From NCBI RefSeq assembly GCF_023757625.1, contig NZ_JALGBZ010000002.1:806001-870000 (forward strand): a stretch of 64,000 nucleotides of DNA, given 5' to 3'. Of the stretch, positions 6,732-15,511 are shown in pieces. Below the pieces are notes generated by a model. It was not told the origin of the DNA. It was given only the letters and a program-made list of their open reading frames with translations, and did not search any database. The translations under genes were made by a program, and so were the position numbers. Source of the stretch: Halomonas sp. S3-1-1. Its GTDB lineage: Bacteria; Pseudomonadota; Gammaproteobacteria; Pseudomonadales; Halomonadaceae. Position 1 is the first letter of the stretch, and each line of letters starts with the position of its first letter.

Positions 6732-8765
6732 TCACTGCGGCAGGGCGTAGACCACTACCTGATCGCCGACGTGATCCTTCAGGATGGTATTGCCGCCGGC
6801 AACGAACGCCACGTACTGGCGGCCTTCATACTCGTAGACGGCGGGGTTGGCGACCACCGGGGCCTGGGCCTGGTCCGACCAAAGCTGCTCGCCGGTGTCA
6901 AGCGAATAGGCGCGCACCTTGGCGTCCATCGAGGCACCGATGAAGATCAGCCCACCGGCGGTGATCGCCGGGCCGCCGATGGTCGGCGAGCCCCAGCTCT
7001 CCGGCATGAAAAAGCCGAACTGCTGGGAGGCGCCAACCGGGCCGCGCCACTTGACCTCGCCGGTGGTCATGTCGATGGCCACCAGCTCGCCAAAGGGCGG
7101 CTCCCAGCAGGGCATGCCCAGCCAGTTCAGCGCCACTTCCAGGCGCATGCCGTAGGGCGCGCCCTCTTGCGGGGAGAAGCCGCTTTCGTTACCGGAACCG
7201 CTGTCCGCTTCCTCATACGCCTCGCGCTCGAAGAGCTTGATGTATTGCACGATGTGCGAGGTGTTGACCACCGCGGTCTGGCTAACAGGATCGAAGGCCA
7301 CGCCGCCCCACTGAACGCCGCCGGCGCTATCCGGGTAGGCAAGCGTGCCTTCGCCCTCGGTAGTGGGCGGGGTGTACATGCCTTCATACCAGAGATCGTC
7401 CCAGAGCGCCGAACACTCGCCGAAGCTTGCCATATCCGCCAGCGCCCAAACCTCGGGTTTTTGCGACTGGTCCAGAAGCGGCGCGGGAAGCGTCGGGAAG
7501 GGCTGAGTCGGCGAGTAGACCTCACCCTCGACGTTGCCGTCGCCACCGGGCACCTCTCGCTCCTCGATCGGCCAGACGTCCTCGCCGGTCTCGCGGTTGA
7601 CCACGAACAGAAAGCCCATTTTGGTCGCCTGCATCAGCGCCGGGATCTCCTCGCCATCGACGGTGATGTCCATCAGCGTCGGCGCGGCGTTGATGTCGTA
7701 GTCCCAGATGTCGTGATGCACCCACTGGCGCGACCAGACCACCTCGCCGGTCTCGATGTCGAGCGCGGTGGTCGAGGTGGCAAGCGGCACCTCCTCGGTG
7801 CGGTTGCCGCCCCAGAAGTTGGGCGAAGGCGAGGCCACGGGCAGATACACGAGCCCCAGCTCCTCGTCGGCGCTCATATGGGTCCAGACGTTGGCGGTGC
7901 CGCTTCGCTCGCGCATCTCCGGGGTCAGCGCCTCGAAGGTCCATTCACGCTCGCCGGTTTGCGCATCGATGCCGAATACGGTGCCCGCCGGGGCGACGCT
8001 CTCTTCCCAGTCCTTGCCGGCCCAGCCGAGTATCAGCCGGTCACCGACCACCGTGGGCGGCTGCAAAAGCGACAGCGGCCAGTTTTCGGGCTTGTCGTTC
8101 CAGTCGTTGATGTTCAGGACACCGCCATTGGCAAAGCCTTCGCACAGTTCGCCGCTGTCGGCGTCCAGGGCAAACAGTTGGGCGTCCATGGTGCCGAAAT
8201 AGACGATCTTCTGGCACGCTTGACCTTCGACCGGCTCATCCGCCTCCCAGTAGGCGACGCCGCGGCTCTTGAGCGCCGGCTGGGTTAGCGCCTCCTGAGA
8301 GGAGCTGGTATCGAATTGCCAGCGCTCCTCGCCGGTGGCTGGGTCCAGGGCGAACACCCGGTACATCGGCGTGCCGATATAGAGCGTGTCGTTGGCAAAT
8401 ACTGGCGTTGCCGACCACACCGTGGGCGCGGTGTCGCCGGAGCCATCGGAAACGTCGCCGGTATGAAACTCCCAGGCTTTCTCGAGATCGCCAACGTTGT
8501 CGGCGGTGATCTGATCCAGCGGGCTGTACTTCTGGGCGTTGAGCTGGCCTTGGAAGCCATCCCACACCGCGCCTTCCGGCACCAGCGGAATCGGCGGCGT
8601 GGCGGCTTCGCTCGCCTGCTCTTCGCCATCGGCGGGCGGTGCTGGCTGCGCCAGAAGCGGCAGCGGTGTCAGCAGCGCCATTGAGAGGGCCAACGGGCTC
8701 ACCAGGCGCTGGCGGTGGGCGAAAAGGCGCGGGGCGGTCGTGTCTAAAAGCATGGGAGCTCTCAT
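6732..8765 (-). CDS. PQQ-dependent glucose dehydrogenase-family enzyme, catalytic part
   Basis: 677-aa quinoprotein beta-propeller of the Gcd (membrane glucose/quinate dehydrogenase) family, which oxidises an aldose or polyol in the periplasm and passes electrons to ubiquinone. A signal-like segment (about residues 20-39, ending LLAQPA) precedes the propeller. Family landmarks include FANGGVLN (211-218), WGGNRT (318-323), VHHDIWDYD (349-357) and K382. D355 and K382 are 27 residues apart, like catalytic D466 and K493 of E. coli Gcd. No CxxCH haem motif is present. The ATG at 8765 overlaps the stop of the upstream membrane gene (ATGA). The usual N-terminal membrane domain is missing from this chain and is encoded by that neighbour. 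Substrate not provable; no pqq genes are in the window. Confidence 0.87.
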   Translation of the reverse strand: MRAPMLLDTTAPRLFAHRQRLVSPLALSMALLTPLPLLAQPAPPADGEEQASEAATPPIPLVPEGAVWDGFQGQLNAQKYSPLDQITADNVGDLEKAWEFHTGDVSDGSGDTAPTVWSATPVFANDTLYIGTPMYRVFALDPATGEERWQFDTSSSQEALTQPALKSRGVAYWEADEPVEGQACQKIVYFGTMDAQLFALDADSGELCEGFANGGVLNINDWNDKPENWPLSLLQPPTVVGDRLILGWAGKDWEESVAPAGTVFGIDAQTGEREWTFEALTPEMRERSGTANVWTHMSADEELGLVYLPVASPSPNFWGGNRTEEVPLATSTTALDIETGEVVWSRQWVHHDIWDYDINAAPTLMDITVDGEEIPALMQATKMGFLFVVNRETGEDVWPIEEREVPGGDGNVEGEVYSPTQPFPTLPAPLLDQSQKPEVWALADMASFGECSALWDDLWYEGMYTPPTTEGEGTLAYPDSAGGVQWGGVAFDPVSQTAVVNTSHIVQYIKLFEREAYEEADSGSGNESGFSPQEGAPYGMRLEVALNWLGMPCWEPPFGELVAIDMTTGEVKWRGPVGASQQFGFFMPESWGSPTIGGPAITAGGLIFIGASMDAKVRAYSLDTGEQLWSDQAQAPVVANPAVYEYEGRQYVAFVAGGNTILKDHVGDQVVVYALPQ

Positions 8766-9124
8766 CAGCGAAGGGCGTGGGAAGGGGCGGGCGTGGCGAT
8801 ATCGATGATCCAGCCGATCAGGCCGACCACCATCGCCACACACAAGAGCCATTGATGAAGCAGAAGCGCGGCGAAGAAAGTGCCCGCTAGGCCCAGCAAA
8901 ATCAGGCCGCGCAGCACGTTGAGCCCGGCCCCCGGCGAGAGCTTGAAAAGCCCAAGCGCCGCGGCGGTCAATATGACACACGCCAGAATGGCGACCAGCG
9001 CCCCGAGAGTACCGGTCACGCCGGTCAGCGGCGTGACGTACGCGTACAGTGCGATACCCATTCCCACGAGTGCCGATAAAAGCAGCACTCCTGCGCCGAG
9101 TCGGCGTCTTTTCAACGATGACAT
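8765..9124 (-). CDS. Membrane anchor subunit of split PQQ glucose dehydrogenase
   Basis: 119 aa with four hydrophobic helices (about residues 10-32, 36-60, 66-88 and 90-109). It ends four bases into the dehydrogenase gene, so the two are coupled. Standard Gcd is one chain: an N-terminal membrane domain of about 120-150 residues fused to the propeller, 796 aa in E. coli. Here 119 plus 677 residues make exactly 796, and the helices sit where that domain would be. I infer that this gene is the detached anchor and quinone-binding domain. On sequence alone it could be called only a small hydrophobic protein; context supplies the function. Confidence 0.75.
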   Translation of the reverse strand: MSSLKRRRLGAGVLLLSALVGMGIALYAYVTPLTGVTGTLGALVAILACVILTAAALGLFKLSPGAGLNVLRGLILLGLAGTFFAALLLHQWLLCVAMVVGLIGWIIDIATPAPSHALR

Positions 9125-9184
9125 GGTGATTCTTGCTCCCCTCTCTTTACATCCGTTTAGTTGGCCCCCTAACGGTCTGTAAGC

Positions 9185-10174
9185 CTAGCAGAGGTGGCGC
9201 GCGGCGCTGGCTTTTCGTGCCTTCTGGTACTCGCTGGGGGCGGCGTTGAACTCGCGCTTGAAAGCGGTGGCGAAGTTGGTGGCGCTGGCGTAGCCGGCCA
9301 GGCTCGCCGCGCGCTCGATGCTGATCGAATCCCGCGTCAGCGCCTTTCGCGCAAGCTCCAGATGGTAGCGGCGTAGGTAGGGCCCCAGCGCTTCGCCGTA
9401 GGTGCGCTGAAAGCTTCGCTGCAGCGCGCTCAGGCTCACCCCCAAGCGCTTGGCAAGCATCCGTTGCGTGACGCCCCGCGCCTCGCCGCGGTCGATCAGC
9501 GCCATTAACTTTGCTAGCCGCGGCGAAACCGAAGGGGCCAGGGGCGCCCTTGGTGCCACGGCGAGCGCCTCGCCGGCCAGCAGCATCGCAAAGCCTTCCA
9601 GCGTTAGGCGCATGGGCGGTTGCTGGTCATCGCGCTCGAACAGTGCCTCGGCCAAGCTCAAAAGGCCTGTTGAAGGGCGCCAGTAGTGGAGCTGAACCTT
9701 GTATCGGTTGCTGCTCGCGAGCGCCTCGAACCCTTGGCGCTCGAGCCACCCCGGCGAAAGCGACAGCGTCAGCGTGCGCTCCCGGGTACCGGGCTGGCCC
9801 GTGCGGGTGAAGGGCGTTTTGTCCGGCAGCAGCGCGAGCAGCGCGCGGTGCGCCTCTTTAGGGCCCAACCGCGTGGTCGTGTCGCCGTAGCCGATCCGGG
9901 CGCAGCCTTTCATCACTAAAGCGATTTTGATTCCTTCGGGCAGTTCGGCTTGGCTTTTGAGCCCAAAGCAGTCCTCGATATCCGCAAGCCTTAACTGCAT
10001 GCCCGGCGCGATGTCGCTTACCCACATGCGCCCGCTCAGCGGCGGGTAGCGCTTGTCCCACTTTGGCGCCTCGAAGCGCTGTTTCTCGACAAGCCTCGCC
10101 GACAGCCTTTGCAGTTCCGTGGCGCTGATCGCGCTGCCATCACACGGTTTTTTTAGAGTGTCAGTGGTGATCAT
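9185..10174 (-). CDS. AraC-family regulator (PchR-like, siderophore uptake)
   Basis: 329 aa. The N-terminal ~220 residues are a ligand-sensing domain. The C-terminal ~100 carry two helix-turn-helix motifs, seen as MLAKRLGVSLSALQRSFQRT and later ERAASLAGYASATNFATAFK, ending in an AraC-type FNAAPSEYQKAR. I chose the ATG at 10174 (MITTDTLKKPCDG) with AGCAGG upstream. The longer frame runs into the TonB receptor control region. It diverges from the receptor, the arrangement of PchR/FptA-type pairs where the regulator senses a ferric siderophore and activates the receptor. That role is inferred. The downstream membrane and dehydrogenase genes are co-directional after a 60-base gap. Confidence 0.85.
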   Translation of the reverse strand: MITTDTLKKPCDGSAISATELQRLSARLVEKQRFEAPKWDKRYPPLSGRMWVSDIAPGMQLRLADIEDCFGLKSQAELPEGIKIALVMKGCARIGYGDTTTRLGPKEAHRALLALLPDKTPFTRTGQPGTRERTLTLSLSPGWLERQGFEALASSNRYKVQLHYWRPSTGLLSLAEALFERDDQQPPMRLTLEGFAMLLAGEALAVAPRAPLAPSVSPRLAKLMALIDRGEARGVTQRMLAKRLGVSLSALQRSFQRTYGEALGPYLRRYHLELARKALTRDSISIERAASLAGYASATNFATAFKREFNAAPSEYQKARKASAARHLC

Positions 10175-10208
10175 GAGCCTGCTTATGGTGTTTACGCTGT
10201 TTGCTCTC

Positions 10209-10238
10209 TTTGCACAGTAACGCGCCGCGTTTGCAAAG
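10209..10238. promoter_or_regulatory. Direct repeat, candidate AraC-regulator operator
   Basis: TTTGCACAG (10209-10217) and TTTGCAAAG (10230-10238) are near-identical and start 21 bases apart, two helical turns on one face, as expected for an AraC-type protein. A third related TTCGCAAAG lies at 10301-10309 next to the Fur box. Both candidate half-sites lie between the divergent regulator and receptor. Confidence 0.4.
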
Positions 10239-10285
10239 GTCGACGAGCGCGTAGAGTGGCATAATCCGCTGCCTCGAATTTTATT

Positions 10286-10304
10286 GCAATGGATTCTCAT
10301 TCGC
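10286..10304. promoter_or_regulatory. Fur box
   Basis: GCAATGGATTCTCATTCGC resembles gammaproteobacterial Fur sites built from AATGA and TCATT arms around ATTCT (AATGAGAAT on the other strand). It lies 41 bases before the TonB-receptor ATG, where bound Fur-Fe would block transcription in iron-replete cells. Confidence 0.65.
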
Positions 10305-10344
10305 AAAGTGGGCGCACGATAAGAGATCACAGGGGATTGAAACA

Positions 10345-12501
10345 ATGTTAAGTAAGGCGCGTACATATCAAGGCGTGATCGCGGTGGGGAGCGCAGCGCT
10401 GATGGGGTTTGCACCCAACGTGCTGGCTCAGGCCACTGCCGAGGCGTCGCGTCTGGAAACCGTCACGGTCGAGGGCAATCGGCTTTACGAGATGCTGCCT
10501 TCTGAAGTCACCGGCGGCTATAGCGTCGATGCGGCGACCGTGGGGACCAAGACGCCGGCGTCACTGCGCGACATTCCGCAGTCGGTCAGCGTCGTCACGC
10601 GAGACGCCATCGAGGATCAGAACTTCACTACCCTCGATCAGTTGGGCCGGCGCACGCCGGGGCTTCGCGTGCTCTCCAACGACAACGGCCGCTCCTCGAT
10701 CTATGCCCGCGGCTTCGAGTACGACGAGTACAACATCGACGGACTGCCCGCGCCGATGACCAGTATCACGGGTTCGGTGCCTTCGCTTGCGGCCTTTGAC
10801 CGCGTCGAGATCATGCGCGGGCCCTCCGGGCTCTTCAACAGCACCAGCGAAATGGGCGGTATCGTCAATCTGGTGCGCAAGCGCCCAACATATGATCCGC
10901 AGGGGCGGATTAGCCTCGGCGCCGGCACCGACCAGCAGCGCTCCGCCCAGGTGGACGTCTCTGGCCCCATCGACGGCGACGACGGCCGCGTACGCGGGCG
11001 ACTGATGATCGACCGCACCCACCACGGCGAGTTCGTCGATCGCAACACCAACCGCCAAAACGATATCTACGCGGCGATCGATGTCGATCTCGACGATTCG
11101 ACGACCTTGGGGCTTGGCTACATTCACAACAGCAAGGACATCCGCGTCAACAACGGCCATCCGGTCGGGCCCAACAACGAGCTGCTCTACGGCTCCCGCT
11201 CGGATTTCTACGGCGCCGACTGGAACGATTTCGACAGCTACTCCAACGACTGGATCGCCGAGCTGACCCACCGCTTCGATACCGGCGGTTTCGGCCGAGT
11301 CGCGGCGCGCTACTCCAATCGTAACGCCAGCTATAACTACGCCTTCGGCGGCAGCGCTCTGGATGACAACGAGCGCCTGACGGTCGCCGGCATCGGCAGC
11401 CGCATCGACCAGCAGTCGGTCGCACTCGACGCCAGCTACAGCCAGCCCTTCGCCGCCTTCGATAGCGTCAGTGAGTTCGTGCTCGGCGCCGACTACAAGC
11501 GCTTCGATACCGACACCGAGTCCGGGCGCTCGCGCAGCCTGACCGGCAACCGCGTGACCCGCGACAAGCTCAACGAGCTAAGCTACGTCGACGTGTTAGG
11601 TGCGGCGCGCGCCACCGGCCGGGGCTACTCGCACACCGATACCCGGCTGGAAGAGAGCGGCCTCTACGGCAAGCTGACCCTGCGCCCGGTAGACCCACTC
11701 GCGCTGATCGCCGGCGCCCGGGTGAGCCACTACGATATCGATCTCGAGGATCGGGCCACTGACACCTATGAGAATCGCAGCGACAGCAAAGTAACGCCCT
11801 ACGCCGGTGTAGTGTTCGATGTCGACGAGAACCACTCGCTCTACGCCAGCTACTCTCAGGTGTTCAAGCCGCAGACCGCCGAGGGCCCGGACGGCAATCT
11901 GATCGAGCCGCGCGAAGGCGACCAGTACGAGGTCGGTGTGAAGGGCAGCTATCTGAGCGGCGACCTCAATGCCCGACTCAGCGCCTTTCGCCTTTACGAC
12001 GACAACCGCGCGGGCACCCCGCCGGACACCGGCGTAAGCTACGCGGTGCCGATCGGCAAGATGCGCATTCAGGGCGCCGAGTTCGAGGTCACCGGCAGCG
12101 TCACCGACCAGTGGGATGTGATCGCCGGCTACACCTATCTCGACACCGAGGTTCAGCAAAGCGGTGATGATCGCGACGACGCCATCTTCCTGCTGATGCC
12201 GCAAAACGTCGTTAATCTCTGGACCCAGTACGACTTCGCCGGCGAGACGCTTAATGGGCTGCGCGTGGGTGCCGGCATGACGGCGATGAGCGGTTTCAAC
12301 TCGAGCGCCGGCGTCGATGCCCCGGGCTACGCCGTGTTCGACGCGATGATCGGCTACGACTTCAATGACAACGTCAGCGGCCAGCTGAACTTCAACAACG
12401 TTTTTGATCGCGAGTACTACAACCGCGTTGGCGGCGTTAACACCTTCAACATGCCCGGCGCGCCCGCCAACGTGATGGCGACCTTGAGCTACGATTTCTA
12501 A
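10345..12501 (+). CDS. TonB-dependent siderophore receptor
   Basis: 718-aa outer-membrane receptor. A signal peptide (residues 1-29, ending NVLAQA) is followed by a TonB-box-like LETVTVEGN and a plug domain (about 65-175, with IPQSVSVVTRDAIEDQNFTTLDQL and VEIMRGPSGLFN). A ~22-strand barrel follows, with a C-terminal LSYDF ending in the aromatic residue needed for barrel assembly. The plug sequence is of the FhuE/FpvA ferric-siderophore class. No extra N-terminal signalling domain is present, so regulation more likely goes through the divergent AraC protein and Fur. The ligand cannot be told. Followed by a hairpin terminator. Confidence 0.92.
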   Translation: MLSKARTYQGVIAVGSAALMGFAPNVLAQATAEASRLETVTVEGNRLYEMLPSEVTGGYSVDAATVGTKTPASLRDIPQSVSVVTRDAIEDQNFTTLDQLGRRTPGLRVLSNDNGRSSIYARGFEYDEYNIDGLPAPMTSITGSVPSLAAFDRVEIMRGPSGLFNSTSEMGGIVNLVRKRPTYDPQGRISLGAGTDQQRSAQVDVSGPIDGDDGRVRGRLMIDRTHHGEFVDRNTNRQNDIYAAIDVDLDDSTTLGLGYIHNSKDIRVNNGHPVGPNNELLYGSRSDFYGADWNDFDSYSNDWIAELTHRFDTGGFGRVAARYSNRNASYNYAFGGSALDDNERLTVAGIGSRIDQQSVALDASYSQPFAAFDSVSEFVLGADYKRFDTDTESGRSRSLTGNRVTRDKLNELSYVDVLGAARATGRGYSHTDTRLEESGLYGKLTLRPVDPLALIAGARVSHYDIDLEDRATDTYENRSDSKVTPYAGVVFDVDENHSLYASYSQVFKPQTAEGPDGNLIEPREGDQYEVGVKGSYLSGDLNARLSAFRLYDDNRAGTPPDTGVSYAVPIGKMRIQGAEFEVTGSVTDQWDVIAGYTYLDTEVQQSGDDRDDAIFLLMPQNVVNLWTQYDFAGETLNGLRVGAGMTAMSGFNSSAGVDAPGYAVFDAMIGYDFNDNVSGQLNFNNVFDREYYNRVGGVNTFNMPGAPANVMATLSYDF

Positions 12502-12511
12502 GCCCATCCTC

Positions 12512-12542
12512 AAGGCGGCTCGTGGTCGCGCGCCGCCTTTCA
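12512..12542 (+). terminator. Probable terminator after the TonB receptor
   Basis: AAGGCGGC (12512-12519) pairs with GCCGCCTT (12532-12539) over a 12-base loop. The T tract is weak, so termination may be partial. Confidence 0.55.
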
Positions 12543-12601
12543 TCTTGAGTTTTTACCGCGTTCGTCTTTAATGGGCTCTTTGTCACGCTGCAGGAGAGTC
12601 C

Positions 12602-13681
12602 ATGCGCCCGGCACGAATCATTCTTGCACTGGCCGTGGGATTGGCCGGGTTGCTGACCGCGCTGGCCTCGACGGAAGCCTTCGAGCCGCGTTTGGTTCGG
12701 CTCGAAGCGCAGCGCGCGCTGCCCTCGATCGACGCCTCCTTGGCCCAGCAGAGCGCCGAGATCAACGCGGTGTTTCTGCACTACGCCGACACCCCCGCGC
12801 TCTGGATGAACGCGCACCTGGCCCTCGAACGTCATGGCCCCGCCGCCCGTGAGGCGCTACTCGCCTACGCCTATCTGCCCGCCTTTCAGAACGTGCTGGC
12901 TCGCTTTGGCGCGGAGGCCGTGCTGCCGATTGCCTACTACCGCGAGCACGACATCGCCACGCTTAGAGCCAGGCACTGGCTCGGCGAGCGCTATCAGGCG
13001 GCTAGCCGCTGGTGGAACGATGACGAGTCGCAACCGGAGAACGCCAGCGAATGGAACGCCGACCAGCGTGGGCTGATGGGTATTGCGTTACTCAGTGAGG
13101 AAGGTCACGCGCTGTTGAATCAGTTCGCGGTGGACGCGAGTGGCGACATCCACTGGCTGCAAGGCGAGCGTATCGTCACCGGGGTGGGGGATTTTTTCAC
13201 CAGCGGCGTGCGCGGGCTGGAAGGGCAGTGGCGCCGCGACGAGGCGATCGGCGCGGCGGACATCGGCTGGGCCGGGGTCGATCTCCTCTTGATGGCAAGT
13301 ACGGTCAAGGTGCTGCGCGCCGGTCGGCTTGCCCGCGGCACGCGGGTGACAAGCGTGGAAGCGCGCAGCGCCCAGGCAGGCGTACGCACGGGGCTACTGT
13401 CAAGCGGCACCCGCTTCGCCACGCTCTCACGCACCGCCAAATTCGCCGCGCTCACCGCCACCGCTTACGTGTTGATCCGACACCCATCGCTGGTCAGCGC
13501 GCTGGGCGCCAACGTCGCCCGCTGGCTTGGCCTGCCCGCTTGGGTGGGGCAGTTCGCACTCTGGCTGATCGTGCTGCTGCCGGTACTGATTGTGGGGCGG
13601 TTGTTCTGGCGCTTCGTGCTGGCGCCGGTTTTATGGAGCGCCACGCTCCTGCTGCGTCATTCGAAACGCCTGATCGAATAG
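12602..13681 (+). CDS. Membrane protein of unknown function
   Basis: I do not recognise this 359-aa protein. It begins with a signal anchor (residues 5-25). A long hydrophilic, presumably periplasmic, region rich in Arg, Glu and Trp follows (about 27-220). A mildly hydrophobic stretch comes next (IGWAGVDLLLMASTVKVL), and then helices at about 280-300 and 308-340 before a basic tail HSKRLIE. CAGGAG lies five bases before the ATG, a strong ribosome site. It reads the same way as the TonB receptor, but a hairpin separates them. Nothing visible indicates an enzyme. The basic C-terminus suggests a cytoplasmic end. Confidence 0.75.
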   Translation: MRPARIILALAVGLAGLLTALASTEAFEPRLVRLEAQRALPSIDASLAQQSAEINAVFLHYADTPALWMNAHLALERHGPAAREALLAYAYLPAFQNVLARFGAEAVLPIAYYREHDIATLRARHWLGERYQAASRWWNDDESQPENASEWNADQRGLMGIALLSEEGHALLNQFAVDASGDIHWLQGERIVTGVGDFFTSGVRGLEGQWRRDEAIGAADIGWAGVDLLLMASTVKVLRAGRLARGTRVTSVEARSAQAGVRTGLLSSGTRFATLSRTAKFAALTATAYVLIRHPSLVSALGANVARWLGLPAWVGQFALWLIVLLPVLIVGRLFWRFVLAPVLWSATLLLRHSKRLIE

Positions 13682-13739
13682 ATCGAGACCGCCCATCTGG
13701 CCACCTTTCATGATTTTTGATCATCGCTCAGGCAGCTTC

Positions 13740-14738
13740 TCAAAGCGGTGTCTTGCTCCCTTCCCCCGGAATTTCCCGCACCAGCCGCGGCATTAAAAAA
13801 CCGGGCAGGTGGTTTCGCAGCTCACTCACGAGCGCGCGCGCCTCAATGTCCGGCACATCAAAATGCGCCGCGCCCTGGACCGGGTCGAGCACGTGCAGGT
13901 AGTAGGGCAGCACGCCGGCCTCGAATAGCCGCTCGGAGAGCGTAGCGAGCATGGCGACGTTATCGTTGACGCCGCGTAGCAGCACGCTCTGGTTCAACAG
14001 CGTCACTCCGGCCTTTTTGAGCCGCGCGCAGGCATCGACCACCGTTTGGTCGATTTCGTTGGCGTGGTTGATGTGCAGCACCATCACTTTTTGCAGGCGC
14101 GTGGTCGAGAGCCAAGCGAGTAGGGCGTCGTCGATGCGATCAGGGATCACCACCGGCAGGCGGGTGTGGATACGCAGACGCTTGATATGGGGGATCGCCT
14201 CGATCTCGCCGGTCAGCCAGGCAAGCTGGCGGTCGCTGGCCGCCAGCGGGTCGCCGCCGGAGAGAATCGCTTCATGGATGCTTGGGTCCTGGCGCAGGTA
14301 GTCGAGCGCCTCCTGCCACTGGGCTCGCGACGGCGCGTTGTCGGCGTAGGGGAAGTGGCGGCGAAAGCAGTAGCGGCAGTTGATCGCACAGGTAGGGCTT
14401 GCGATCAGGAGCACACGGCCTGCGTATTTGTGAATCAGCCCTTTGACCGGGCGGTGATCGGCTTCTTCGAGTGGGTCGTTGACGAAGCCTGACGGGGTAA
14501 GCGCTTCCTCTCCTAGTGGCAGCACCTGGCGTAGCAGCGGGTCGTTTGGGGTGTTTGGAGCAATGCGCGAAAGATAGGCCTCGGGCACCCGCACCTCGAA
14601 TAAGACGTGGCCGGTGTTGGCCCCTGGAAGGTGCGTCGGCTCGAGCCCCAGGCGCTTTAAAAGCGTGGCGGGATTGCGAACGGCCCCGGATAGCTGGCGC
14701 TGCCAGGCTGGCGAGGCCTCGGCGGCCGGGATCCTCAT
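13740..14738 (-). CDS. epmB: EF-P lysine 2,3-aminomutase
   Basis: Radical-SAM enzyme that converts alpha-lysine to (R)-beta-lysine, which EpmA attaches to EF-P. 332 aa from the ATG at 14738, chosen for its strong GCAGGAGAAC ribosome site; the longer frame adds 12 unlikely residues. The SAM cluster motif CAINCRYCFRRHF lies near residue 116, and the glycine-rich AILSGGDPL follows. PLP and lysine-binding residues lie downstream, as in lysine 2,3-aminomutases. The short length and pairing with efp and epmA separate it from the catabolic enzyme. It diverges from efp, with about 120 bases between the starts. Confidence 0.93.
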   Translation of the reverse strand: MRIPAAEASPAWQRQLSGAVRNPATLLKRLGLEPTHLPGANTGHVLFEVRVPEAYLSRIAPNTPNDPLLRQVLPLGEEALTPSGFVNDPLEEADHRPVKGLIHKYAGRVLLIASPTCAINCRYCFRRHFPYADNAPSRAQWQEALDYLRQDPSIHEAILSGGDPLAASDRQLAWLTGEIEAIPHIKRLRIHTRLPVVIPDRIDDALLAWLSTTRLQKVMVLHINHANEIDQTVVDACARLKKAGVTLLNQSVLLRGVNDNVAMLATLSERLFEAGVLPYYLHVLDPVQGAAHFDVPDIEARALVSELRNHLPGFLMPRLVREIPGEGSKTPL

Positions 14739-14861
14739 GTTCTCCTGCAAAAAAGTCCTCCTTCGGGTTATCATGCGCGCACTTGTTCAAGGCATCGCTC
14801 AAAGAGTGCCTCATCGCAGCTTTGAAGTGCGTTATTCAGCAACCGATTAGTGAGAGAGATC

Positions 14862-15428
14862 ATGGCGAACTATTCTACCAACGAATTCAAGGGCGGTTTG
14901 AAAGTAATGCTCGACGGCGACCCGTGTTCGATCGTCGACAACGAACTGGTCAAGCCGGGCAAGGGCCAGGCCTTCAACCGCGTGAAGCTGCGCAACCTGA
15001 TGACCGGCCGCGTCTGGGAGCGGACCTTCAAGTCAGGCGAGTCCCTTGAAGGCGCCGACGTCATGGAGCTCGAGATGGAGTATCTCTACACCGACGGCGA
15101 CATGTGGCACTTCATGAAAACCGACGGCTCCTTCGAGCAGTACGCGGTCGAGAAGAAAGCACTGGGCGATACCGGCAAGTGGCTAAAAGAGCAGGTGGCT
15201 TATACCGTTACCTTGTGGAACGACAAGGCGATTGCCGTATCGGCCCCGAACTTCATCGAGCTTGAAGTGGTCGAGACCGACCCGGGCCTGAAAGGCGACA
15301 CCGCTCAGGGTGGCTCTAAGCCGGCCACGCTCTCTTCGGGTGCCGTGGTACGCGTGCCGCTGTTCATCAACCAGGGCGAAGTGCTGAAGATCGATACCCG
15401 CTCCGGCGAGTACGTCTCGCGCGCGTGA
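14862..15428 (+). CDS. efp: Translation elongation factor P
   Basis: 188-aa, three-domain tRNA-shaped factor that relieves ribosome stalling at polyproline. The modified lysine is K34, within [15 protein letters not shown]. That loop is the E. coli type that EpmA beta-lysylates, matching epmA and epmB on either side. The C-terminal domain ends with the near-invariant [12 protein letters not shown] start at the ATG at 14862 (MANYSTNEF), four codons inside the longest frame, because family members begin there and GAGAGA precedes it. A hairpin terminator follows at once. Confidence 0.97.
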   Translation: MANYSTNEFKGGLKVMLDGDPCSIVDNELVKPGKGQAFNRVKLRNLMTGRVWERTFKSGESLEGADVMELEMEYLYTDGDMWHFMKTDGSFEQYAVEKKALGDTGKWLKEQVAYTVTLWNDKAIAVSAPNFIELEVVETDPGLKGDTAQGGSKPATLSSGAVVRVPLFINQGEVLKIDTRSGEYVSRA

Positions 15429-15470
15429 TCTTGACCGGCTCGTCGTCCCTTCGCCGAGCCCCACCTTAAA

Positions 15471-15495
15471 GCCACGCCGATGCGTGGCTTTTATT
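15471..15495 (+). terminator. Terminator between efp and epmA
   Basis: GCCACGC-CGAT-GCGTGGC (15471-15488) followed by TTTTATT. It would end the efp transcript or attenuate read-through into epmA, whose ATG is only 17 bases further on. Confidence 0.8.
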
Positions 15496-15511
15496 GTTTG
15501 AGGATACGGCA

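Noticed and set aside
6681..8288. 535-codon plus-strand open frame over the dehydrogenase
   Set aside because: Antisense shadow of the Gcd-family gene; Arg/His/Gly-rich translation without motif.
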